Part shown: in pieces, positions 30,804 through 36,266 of the stretch
Numbering within the stretch: position 1 is the stretch's first letter
Layout of the letters: every line of letters begins with the position of its first letter
Source: a virus
IMG/VR virus record: IMGVR_UViG_3300021964_000121
Coordinates: 1 to 47,592 of that record
DNA: 47,592 nucleotides
Strand: one strand, 5' to 3'
Program-made: the position numbers and the translations under genes
The notes under the pieces: generated by a model
The model's input: the letters and a program-made list of their open reading frames with translations, nothing else
Told to the model about the DNA's origin: nothing
Database searches by the model: none

Positions 30804-30917
30804 TATGAATCATATATGCAATCATATGCACTAGACACACTAGATGCAGATGACGATGATGATTATGCACGAGATAATGACACATACGAGACGCTTGCAT
30901 ATCGGCACTACGCGTGA
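30738..30917 (+). CDS. Acidic Asp/Tyr-rich small protein (59 aa)
   Basis: The product MYDDYDLDYSFTQDYTYDLD... is extremely rich in Asp and Tyr, with a run of five Asp. Two of the 14-bp elements fall inside it and encode the repeated DLD. Strong negative charge is typical of DNA-mimic or inhibitor peptides, but that role is inference. It has no recognised homologue. The ATG follows the fifth dyad by one base. Confidence 0.55.
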   Translation: MYDDYDLDYSFTQDYTYDLDEMYESYMQSYALDTLDADDDDDYARDNDTYETLAYRHYA

Positions 30918-30923
30918 TATAAT
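30895..30923 (+). promoter_or_regulatory. Promoter for 54-aa gene
   Basis: TTGCAT (30895-30900), 17 bp, TATAAT (30918-30923), directly after the stop of the acidic gene. Confidence 0.55.
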
Positions 30924-30946
30924 CATACATATCGCACACGAGAGTC

Positions 30947-31111
30947 ATGCCCGCACACATGGTTGCACAGAAACGCCTGGTACGTGTCACACTAGACATC
31001 ATGTGTTATGATGACCTAGAACTAGAAGCATTAGACTGGAAAGAACTTCTAGAACTAGAAGGAGACGAAGAAATCGATATTAGCATCAAAGATTACTCAG
31101 ATATCTTTTAG
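30947..31111 (+). CDS. Small conserved-type protein (54 aa)
   Basis: The part KRLVRVTLDIMCYDDLELEA, followed by DWKELLELEGDEEIDISIKD, is a beta-alpha-beta peptide that I recall from cyanophages and cyanobacteria, with the conserved LDWK and LEGDE. A second ATG at 30959 is possible. Function unknown. Confidence 0.65.
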   Translation: MPAHMVAQKRLVRVTLDIMCYDDLELEALDWKELLELEGDEEIDISIKDYSDIF

Positions 31112-31114
31112 TGT

Positions 31115-31223
31115 GCCAGTACGACAATTGGCACGTTATCGAGATTATAATTAATATTTCATTCTCAATAATACTTTCTTATTGAGAATGGCAGCTGCCC
31201 CCTGTGCCAATTGTCGTACTGGC
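31115..31223. repeat. Nested inverted repeats (20-bp arms around a hairpin)
   Basis: Arm GCCAGTACGACAATTGGCAC (31115-31134) is exactly inverted at 31204-31223. Inside it lies a perfect 11-bp hairpin ATTCTCAATAA/TTATTGAGAAT (31161-31171, 31179-31189) with a 7-nt loop. A TATAAT occurs at 31146-31151. Large cruciform or RNA fold possible. Confidence 0.75.
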
Positions 31224-31267
31224 GCCAGGGGGTTTACGTATGGCGCGGAATGCCCTAATGTGTACAC

Positions 31268-31456
31268 ATGGTCAAAAACAACTCCGATTTGTTCTACTCT
31301 GCCCTTCAATCTCTGCCCCAGTTCGTTATGGAAACCGATGCCGATTGGGGCATGGTTTATGACTACATGGAATCCCAATGTGGTGATTTAAAAGATTATC
31401 ACTGGGAGGAAGTTGCCGAAGTGTATAAAGAATTCATGAACGATTCTAGATACTAA
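31268..31456 (+). CDS. Hypothetical protein (62 aa)
   Basis: Product MVKNNSDLFYSALQSLPQFV... is acidic and helical. The leader contains a weak promoter-like TTTACG-N17-TAATGT (31233-31261). Function unknown. Confidence 0.6.
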   Translation: MVKNNSDLFYSALQSLPQFVMETDADWGMVYDYMESQCGDLKDYHWEEVAEVYKEFMNDSRY

Positions 31457-31463
31457 CCGTTCT

Positions 31464-31493
31464 GATTCTCAAGTATTTTTATTATTGAGAATC
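31464..31493. repeat. Hairpin GATTCTCAA / TTGAGAATC
   Basis: Nine-base arms around a 12-nt A/T-rich loop, just after the previous gene. It is the third member of the ATTCTCAA inverted-repeat family and could also act as a weak terminator. Confidence 0.55.
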
Positions 31494-31586
31494 GCGGCTG
31501 ACCCTGTGCCAATGTTGGAACTGCACACCAAACCGCCACAGGGCACCAATTTCGTGTATTGTATTCAAGTGTTCGGGAATTGACCC

Positions 31587-31721
31587 ATGTTTGATGAACT
31601 CTGGTCCGAGATTGCTGATGCTCCTGGTGAAATCTTCGATGTCATTGAGTACAAAGAAGAATGGGAGAAAGATGACAAGTTTGATGTAGAAGGTTACATC
31701 AAAGGAAACACTGATTACTGA
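31587..31721 (+). CDS. Acidic small protein (44 aa)
   Basis: Product MFDELWSEIADAPGEIFDVI... is acidic. A TATTGT at 31557-31562 may be its -10. Function unknown. Confidence 0.55.
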   Translation: MFDELWSEIADAPGEIFDVIEYKEEWEKDDKFDVEGYIKGNTDY

Positions 31722-31741
31722 TACATTCTTAACTGAAACTC

Positions 31742-31915
31742 ATGAACCGTTCTGAACTGCAAGACGCTCTCATTCAGCAGATGTTGGATGACATGGACCT
31801 CAAGACGATGACGTGTCTTTGTTATGATTATCTGGATGAGGGTTATGATAAGTATTCGGATGCAGAGTTGACTGAAGAGTGTAAAGAATACTACCCCGAA
31901 TTGTTGGAGGAGTGA
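31742..31915 (+). CDS. Hypothetical protein (57 aa)
   Basis: Helical and acidic (MNRSELQDALIQQMLDDMDL), with two cysteines in TCLCYDY. No motif recognised. Confidence 0.55.
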   Translation: MNRSELQDALIQQMLDDMDLKTMTCLCYDYLDEGYDKYSDAELTEECKEYYPELLEE

Positions 31916-31926
31916 TACAAACCGTT

Positions 31927-31947
31927 CGGGAGTTCTTTATACTCCCG
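31927..31947 (+). terminator. Hairpin CGGGAGT / ACTCCCG
   Basis: A 7-bp perfect stem with loop TCTTTAT, after the 57-residue gene and before a cassette operator. There is no T run after it, so termination strength is uncertain. Confidence 0.45.
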
Positions 31948-31960
31948 TTCAGCTGCCCGA

Positions 31961-32017
31961 CCAGTTGGGAGAGTGGCACACTAGGGGTCGTGTTCGTGGT
32001 GACCCCGTGCCTATAAT
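31961..32017 (+). promoter_or_regulatory. Cassette promoter with TTCAGTTC leader
   Basis: CCAGTTGGGAGAGTGGCACA (31961-31980), 31 bp, TATAAT (32012-32017); TTCAGTTC begins nine bases from the hexamer start. The gap folds as GGGGTC/GACCCC (31984-31989 with 32001-32006). Confidence 0.75.
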
Positions 32018-32039
32018 GACTTCAGTTCGAAACGACCGC

Positions 32040-32276
32040 ATGACTGCCTACGCTTTCTACCGTGTTGAACTTGACCGCGCCGATGGTACGACTGCCGTTG
32101 AATTCCGCAAGCGTCGCAAGGCAACGACTGCCAAGGGCATGGATCGCCAGCACAACAACGTGGTCAACGCCGTCATTGAGGAGATTCGTTACTATCGGAT
32201 CGAAGGGTGGAAGCGCCTGACCGTGACCCGTGTGCCAGCGAGCGAAGTGACCGCTCCCTATGCTCGACTGGGGTGA
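32040..32276 (+). CDS. Hypothetical basic protein (78 aa)
   Basis: First ATG after the promoter. Product MTAYAFYRVELDRADGTTAV... is basic (EFRKRRKATTAKG) and beta-rich, perhaps nucleic-acid binding. GC-rich coding sequence unlike the structural genes. No Shine-Dalgarno. Confidence 0.6.
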   Translation: MTAYAFYRVELDRADGTTAVEFRKRRKATTAKGMDRQHNNVVNAVIEEIRYYRIEGWKRLTVTRVPASEVTAPYARLG

Positions 32277-32290
32277 CCCGTGCCTATAAT
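32235..32290 (+). promoter_or_regulatory. Cassette promoter, degenerate dyad
   Basis: CCAGCGAGCGAAGTGACCGC (32235-32254), 30 bp, TATAAT (32285-32290); leader TGAAGTTC at the same nine-base offset. It lies within the 3' end of the preceding gene. Confidence 0.6.
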
Positions 32291-32312
32291 GACTGAAGTT
32301 CAAACAAACCCC

Positions 32313-32504
32313 ATGCGTTACGAAATCCTGGTTCCCTCCGCAATGTATGACAGCGAGTCCGTGCTGGACCTGGACCGTGCCTACGACATCATGTACGACC
32401 TGGCAGAGGAGCACGGTTACGCTGAGATCCGCCGTGATGGCATGGTCATCGCTGACCGTTTCAGTGATACCATCAACGCCATTGCCGACTGCGTGTTCGG
32501 GTGA
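32313..32504 (+). CDS. Hypothetical protein (63 aa)
   Basis: ATG 32313 follows the promoter. The product MRYEILVPSAMYDSESVLDL... has a beta-alpha-beta layout, then GYAEIRRDGMVIADRF, resembling small conserved phage proteins. Function unknown. Confidence 0.6.
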   Translation: MRYEILVPSAMYDSESVLDLDRAYDIMYDLAEEHGYAEIRRDGMVIADRFSDTINAIADCVFG

Positions 32505-32558
32505 CCAGTTGGGGTAGTGTCACACATTTTTGGCACTGCCCCCAAAATGCCCTATTGT
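32505..32558 (+). promoter_or_regulatory. Cassette promoter with -35 and variant -10
   Basis: CCAGTTGGGGTAGTGTCACA (32505-32524), 28 bp, TATTGT (32553-32558). TTGGCA (32530-32535) gives a 17-bp spacer. TTCAGTTC starts at 32562. Confidence 0.7.
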
Positions 32559-32586
32559 AGTTTCAGTTCAAACAACCCCGCTTCTC

Positions 32587-32934
32587 ATGCGTAAGATCGA
32601 ACAGCAAATGAACAACGCCATTTCTAACAACCTGAACTGGCAATGTGACAACACCGCCGTCGCTTACAACCCCGAAACTAACGAGTCGACAGTGTTCCTT
32701 CACGGTAACAAAATCGCCGTGGTTGGTGATGACTTCGTTCAAATCTTTGACGGTGGTTATCAGTCAAAGACCACCAAATCCCGCCTGAATGCTATTCTTT
32801 CGGAGCACGGAATCAAGGGCGAATGTGTATTTCAAAGGAACTTCAATTGGTTTGTTCATAAGTTCATCGGACAGGCAGGAACTTCTCCCGTTTATAATGA
32901 GTTCGAATTTCAAGATGGGTTCATGTTTGCATAA
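32587..32934 (+). CDS. Conserved phage hypothetical protein (115 aa)
   Basis: The product contains STVFLHGNKIAVVGDDFVQI, then KTTKSRLNAILSEHG and VFQRNFNWFV, a pattern I recall from many phage hypothetical proteins. Beta-rich then helical. Function unknown. It is followed by a strong terminator. Confidence 0.7.
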   Translation: MRKIEQQMNNAISNNLNWQCDNTAVAYNPETNESTVFLHGNKIAVVGDDFVQIFDGGYQSKTTKSRLNAILSEHGIKGECVFQRNFNWFVHKFIGQAGTSPVYNEFEFQDGFMFA

Positions 32935-32943
32935 CAAATAGGG

Positions 32944-32966
32944 GGGGCATTCGTGCCCCTTTCTTT
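32944..32966 (+). terminator. UUCG-loop intrinsic terminator
   Basis: GGGGCA, loop TTCG, TGCCCC and then TTTCTTT. Strong stem and T-rich tail. Confidence 0.88.
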
Positions 32967-32973
32967 ATACTCA

Positions 32974-32989
32974 GGTCGGCTGCCCGACC
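32974..32989 (+). repeat. Hairpin GGTCGG / CCGACC in duplicated leader
   Basis: Perfect 6-bp stem with loop CTGC. It belongs to a longer direct repeat shared with 31933-31969 (TTCTTTATACTC and GCTGCCCGACCAGTTGGG), pointing to duplication of the cassette. Confidence 0.6.
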
Positions 32990-33043
32990 AGTTGGGGGAC
33001 TGTCCACTGTGCCCCTGGAATCGCCCCACCCCGTGCCTATAAT
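32988..33043 (+). promoter_or_regulatory. Cassette promoter giving a nearly leaderless mRNA
   Basis: CCAGTTGGGGGACTGTCCAC (32988-33007), 30 bp, TATAAT (33038-33043). The ATG at 33050 lies seven bases after the hexamer, about where transcription should begin. Confidence 0.7.
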
Positions 33044-33049
33044 AGGACC

Positions 33050-33967
33050 ATGCAAAACAAACACATCGAACACCCCGAAGACACCATCCTGACGGGTGAC
33101 CTGAATGCCCTGGATTGGTTCGAAGCACGTGGTCACCTAAGCGTGAAGATTGACGGTGCTCCCGCTGTAGTTTGGGGACGCAATCCTGCCACGGGTAATC
33201 AATTCGTGGGCACCAAAAGTGTCTTCAATAAAGTTAAAATCAAGATTAACGAAACTCATGCGGACATTGACAAGAACCATGTGGGCGAAGTTGCAGAAAT
33301 TCTGCACGCTTGTCTTGATTGGTTGCCTACTACAGACGGCATTTTCCAAGGCGATTTTATCGGATTTGGTGGGTCTGATGAATACCGTCCAAATACAATC
33401 ACCTATAAGTTTCCGACAGTAATTGACCAGAACATCATCATTGCTCCACATACTTACTATGAGGCAAATGATGACCTCCGTGATAGTTGGGCACTGCCTA
33501 TGTTGTTCACCATTACTGACACTGCCTACTGTAAGTTTGTGAAACCCAAGGCACGTATCTTCTCTGGTGATTACATCAACTGTGCTGGTGACTTCGGTGA
33601 CCTTTCCGAACCGATTCAGTTTGCTAGACAAATGGCACAAATGGTCACCTTTGTTGATGAGAAGAAAGCGAAGGAACTTAAGAAGCAATTGAATGCATGT
33701 ATCAGGGAGAATCGCCCTGTAGTTAATGCTGATTTTGATTGTGATCCTAACCTGCTTGGGTTATGGGCACTGGTCAAATCTATCAAAGATGATGCACTCT
33801 ATCTCTGCCGTAATGATGGACCCGAAGCATACATCGGACAGGACAGGATTGACTCCGAAGGTTATGTCTACTCTAATGAGTTTGGCACAATGAAACTGGT
33901 CAATCGTAAGCAGTTCAGTTATGCTAACTTCAACAATGCTAAGTTTAACAAAGAGGTGTGCCAGTGA
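33050..33967 (+). CDS. Ligase-like nucleotidyltransferase (KxDG)
   Basis: The 305-residue protein has the signature of covalent nucleotidyltransferases (DNA/RNA ligases and capping enzymes): motif I KIDG (33-36) in HLSVKIDGAPAVVWG, a motif III-like GIFQGDF (97-103), motif IV EGYVY (270-274) and motif V-like MKLVN (Lys282). In the ligase family the motif I lysine forms the AMP-enzyme intermediate. I recall a related phage family of unknown function (DUF6267-like). A role in RNA repair or nucleic-acid sealing is inferred. The ATG lies at the predicted transcription start. Confidence 0.72.
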   Translation: MQNKHIEHPEDTILTGDLNALDWFEARGHLSVKIDGAPAVVWGRNPATGNQFVGTKSVFNKVKIKINETHADIDKNHVGEVAEILHACLDWLPTTDGIFQGDFIGFGGSDEYRPNTITYKFPTVIDQNIIIAPHTYYEANDDLRDSWALPMLFTITDTAYCKFVKPKARIFSGDYINCAGDFGDLSEPIQFARQMAQMVTFVDEKKAKELKKQLNACIRENRPVVNADFDCDPNLLGLWALVKSIKDDALYLCRNDGPEAYIGQDRIDSEGYVYSNEFGTMKLVNRKQFSYANFNNAKFNKEVCQ

Positions 33968-34016
33968 GCGCACTGTCCACTCATGCCCCCTGGGTGCCAC
34001 TCCGTGCCCCTATAAT
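33961..34016 (+). promoter_or_regulatory. Cassette promoter with TTCAGTTC leader
   Basis: CCAGTGAGCGCACTGTCCAC (33961-33980), 30 bp, TATAAT (34011-34016), TTCAGTTC at 34020. The operator overlaps the stop of the preceding gene. Confidence 0.75.
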
Positions 34017-34044
34017 GACTTCAGTTCAAACGAAACGACAGACC

Positions 34045-34293
34045 ATGAACGGTTGGGCAAACTACGAAACCTGGAATGCCTCCCTGTGGATCGGAAACGA
34101 TGAGTTCCTGTACAACACCGCAAAGGCATGTGTTGAGTTCTGTGCCCCATGGGAGACCCCCTGGACTAAGTTCGTGCGCTGCATGACCGAAGGGCAGATC
34201 GGTCGCCACCTGGAAACCACAGGCGATGGGGTGGCATGGAACGACCCCGCCATCGATGCCCAGGAGATGGAGGAGATGATGGCAGACCTCTGA
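34045..34293 (+). CDS. Conserved hypothetical protein (MNGWANYETWN family, 82 aa)
   Basis: The N-terminus MNGWANYETWNASLWIGND is a strongly conserved signature that I associate with a phage and cyanobacterial family (DUF7249-like). The rest is helical and acidic. Function unknown. The coding sequence is GC-rich. Confidence 0.78.
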   Translation: MNGWANYETWNASLWIGNDEFLYNTAKACVEFCAPWETPWTKFVRCMTEGQIGRHLETTGDGVAWNDPAIDAQEMEEMMADL

Positions 34294-34339
34294 CCCTCTC
34301 CTCCCCCTTTCCTTTCAAACCACAAACCAACATCCTACC

Positions 34340-34507
34340 ATGACCCGCGACCTTGCCACCGCTCTCCTGAACCGTGCCGCTGACGGTGCCCAACTCCTGG
34401 AAATCCTGGACAGCATTGCCGCCGACCTGGAAACCCAGGGCATTGAGGAGTGCGCCGCCCATTATGCTGCCATCTCTGCCCCCACCGCCGAACCTATCCA
34501 GTTCTGA
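34340..34507 (+). CDS. Small conserved-type protein (55 aa)
   Basis: Product MTRDLATALLNRAADGAQLL, then EILDSIAADL; I recall similar short proteins starting MTxDLAxxLL in cyanobacteria and their phages. A 60-base stretch at 34321-34380 is 37/60 G+C. Its last codons contain the next operator. Confidence 0.65.
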   Translation: MTRDLATALLNRAADGAQLLEILDSIAADLETQGIEECAAHYAAISAPTAEPIQF

Positions 34508-34553
34508 TACTGGACACCTTTCCCCCTTCGGGGGTGCCTCCTGCCCCTATAAT
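34498..34553 (+). promoter_or_regulatory. Cassette promoter with perfect half-sites
   Basis: CCAGT-TCTGAT-ACTGG (34498-34513) then ACAC, 30 bp, TATAAT (34548-34553), TTCAGTTC at 34557. The gap has the small hairpin CCCC-TTCG-GGGG (34523-34534). Confidence 0.75.
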
Positions 34554-34577
34554 AACTTCAGTTCACAAGCGAACCCA

Positions 34578-34760
34578 ATGACCACCACCACCATCAACGG
34601 CGTTCAATTCAAGGTCACCCGCCTGCCCATCGCTCATGGTGCTAAGGCAAACCGTTGGGCAGACCGTATCAAGGGCGGTTCCTCCCGTGTTCGCACTGGG
34701 GCAGGTTCCCGCTCCGTTCACCAGAGCACCAAGGCGAGCGCCCTGGCAGACGTTCGCTGA
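34578..34760 (+). CDS. Basic small protein (60 aa)
   Basis: Product MTTTTINGVQFKVTRLPIAH... has a short beta part and a basic Arg/Ser-rich tail (GGSSRVRTGAGSRSVHQ). Possible nucleic-acid binding. Function unknown. Confidence 0.6.
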   Translation: MTTTTINGVQFKVTRLPIAHGAKANRWADRIKGGSSRVRTGAGSRSVHQSTKASALADVR

Positions 34761-34788
34761 CGCCATTCGTTCGTGACGGCAGCAGTGG

Positions 34789-34808
34789 GGGGCGTTGGTG
34801 CCCCCTTA
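34789..34808 (+). terminator. Terminator-like hairpin ending the GC-rich block
   Basis: GGGGGC-GTTGGT-GCCCCC followed by TT. It lies before an AT-rich stretch (34850-34926). The T tail is short. Confidence 0.55.
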
Positions 34809-34926
34809 AGCGCGGGCGCGATGGGGGCGGTTATAAAAACGCATAACTACCCTAACCTACAAAGTGTTACGAAAGGCAGCTAAATTTACAAGGCATCATA
34901 AATTTTTTTTTCGCTATATAAAAACA

Positions 34927-35124
34927 ATGGAAAAGATTGATGAAATGCAAAAAAATCCGGAGGAAAATTTCACGACCGTAGAAGTCGATCCAGTGACTGG
35001 AGAGTACTTTATTACGATACCAGAATGGGTACTGAACGAGTACGGATGGTACGAGGGCACGGAAATTAATATGGAGGTAGAAGGTGATTGTATTATCATC
35101 ACCGAGGTAACCGAGAGCAATTGA
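34927..35124 (+). CDS. AbrB/MazE-like swapped-hairpin protein
   Basis: The 65-residue product contains TVEVDPVTGEYFITIPEWVL, then NEYGWYEGTEINMEV and a final strand, the pattern of an AbrB/SpoVT or MazE DNA-binding domain (strand, G-x-x-x-IP, helix with Gly-W, x-E-G). It could be a regulator or an antitoxin-like orphan. No toxin lies beside it. The start at 34927 is the first ATG after an AT-rich gap. Confidence 0.6.
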   Translation: MEKIDEMQKNPEENFTTVEVDPVTGEYFITIPEWVLNEYGWYEGTEINMEVEGDCIIITEVTESN

Positions 35125-35149
35125 CAAGTACTACATAGTACTGTATGAT
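35121..35149 (+). promoter_or_regulatory. Sigma-70 promoter with an NtcA-like box
   Basis: TTGACA (35121-35126), 17 bp, TATGAT (35144-35149), for the glycosyltransferase gene. GTACTACATAGTAC (35128-35141) is an exact GTA-N8-TAC NtcA motif, and fills the spacer, a position more suited to repression than activation. Confidence 0.7.
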
Positions 35150-35172
35150 ATCTGATGTAACTACACTTTCTT

Positions 35173-35928
35173 ATGGCTAAAGGATTCACCGTAAAGGCAA
35201 AAACGCCCGTGAGAGAAACAACTCAAGAATGGGACTACGATCGTGCAAGAGAACTTGTAAAAGGCAAAAGCATTGTATTTTGCCTACCTGGTAGAGGAGT
35301 CTCTTATACGTATCTAAAAAACTTTGTACAATTGTGCTTTGATTTGGTACAGGCAGGAGCAAGTATCCAAATCTCGCAAGATTATAGTTCAATGGTAAAT
35401 TTTGCACGATGCAAGTGTCTGGGTGCAAATGTACTGAGAGGACCCGACCAGAAACCATGGGACGGTAAACTAAAATACGATTATCAATTATGGATTGATA
35501 GTGATATCGTGTTTAACTCAGAGAAATTCTGGCAATTGGTTCTAATGGAGAAGGACATTGCCGCTGGTTGGTACTGTACCGAAGACGGTCAGACAACATC
35601 CGTTGCACACTGGTTGGAAGAGGACGATTTCCGAAGCAATGGTGGCGTAATGAATCACGAAACTCTTGAGAGTATCGCAAAGAGGCGGAAACCCTTCACG
35701 GTGGACTACACGGGTTTTGGATGGCTTCTGATTAAACACGGAGTGTTTGAGGATGAAGGTATCAAGTACCCATGGTTCGCACCGAAGATGCAAGTCTTTG
35801 AATCTGGTGAGGTACAGGACATGTGCGGAGAAGACGTATCCTTCTGTCTGGACGCCATTGCGGCAGGTTTTGAGATTTGGTGCGATCCTCGTATTAGAGT
35901 CGGGCACGAAAAAACTCGTGTAATTTGA
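35173..35928 (+). CDS. Glycosyltransferase (GT-A fold)
   Basis: The 251-residue protein shows SIVFCLPGRGVSYTYLKNFV, a strand-DxD region LWIDSDIVFNS (Asp109 and Asp111) for nucleotide-sugar and metal binding, TGFGWLLI, and GEDVSFCLDAIAAGF with the typical ED motif, then GHEKTRVI. This fits a small GT-A enzyme common in cyanophages. It could glycosylate virion protein or DNA bases; the acceptor is unknown. Confidence 0.8.
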   Translation: MAKGFTVKAKTPVRETTQEWDYDRARELVKGKSIVFCLPGRGVSYTYLKNFVQLCFDLVQAGASIQISQDYSSMVNFARCKCLGANVLRGPDQKPWDGKLKYDYQLWIDSDIVFNSEKFWQLVLMEKDIAAGWYCTEDGQTTSVAHWLEEDDFRSNGGVMNHETLESIAKRRKPFTVDYTGFGWLLIKHGVFEDEGIKYPWFAPKMQVFESGEVQDMCGEDVSFCLDAIAAGFEIWCDPRIRVGHEKTRVI

Positions 35929-36113
35929 TGGACACCTATACTGTTTTACGAAATGGTAAAGTCATCTTCAAGGGTCTTTCCGAAGAAGAGTACATGAATC
36001 TTATGGAAGACTTTGCCATTGAATATTACAAGACTGGAAAACCCAAAGCGGGTGAAATTGAAACAATTATTATTGGAGAAAACGGAAAATGGCAAAAGCA
36101 AAAACGGGTCTGA
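35928..36113 (+). CDS. Hypothetical protein (61 aa)
   Basis: TGATG overlap with the glycosyltransferase gene. Product MDTYTVLRNGKVIFKGLSEE... is a strand-turn-strand-helix peptide, common in cyanophages (dTYtVlrnGkviF). Function unknown. Overlaps the next gene by 25 bp. Confidence 0.65.
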   Translation: MDTYTVLRNGKVIFKGLSEEEYMNLMEDFAIEYYKTGKPKAGEIETIIIGENGKWQKQKRV

Positions 36114-36238
36114 ACAAGAGTGGTTATGTGGCAGGAAAGCCAAAGAAAACACGACAGGGTTGTGGTAATGGAACCAAGTACGCCGCGTCGTCTCGTAATA
36201 ATGCCCGTAAACCTTATCGTGGGCAAGGAAGAGGTTAA
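36089..36238 (+). CDS. Very basic small protein (49 aa)
   Basis: Product MAKAKTGLNKSGYVAGKPKK then TRQGCGNGTKYAASSRNNAR has about one third Lys/Arg/Gly. I recall such short basic proteins beside cyanophage structural genes; a nucleic-acid or capsid role is possible but not shown. GGAAA precedes the ATG. Confidence 0.6.
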   Translation: MAKAKTGLNKSGYVAGKPKKTRQGCGNGTKYAASSRNNARKPYRGQGRG

Positions 36239-36266
36239 ATAGGTTAAAGAATGACCTTCACATCTC

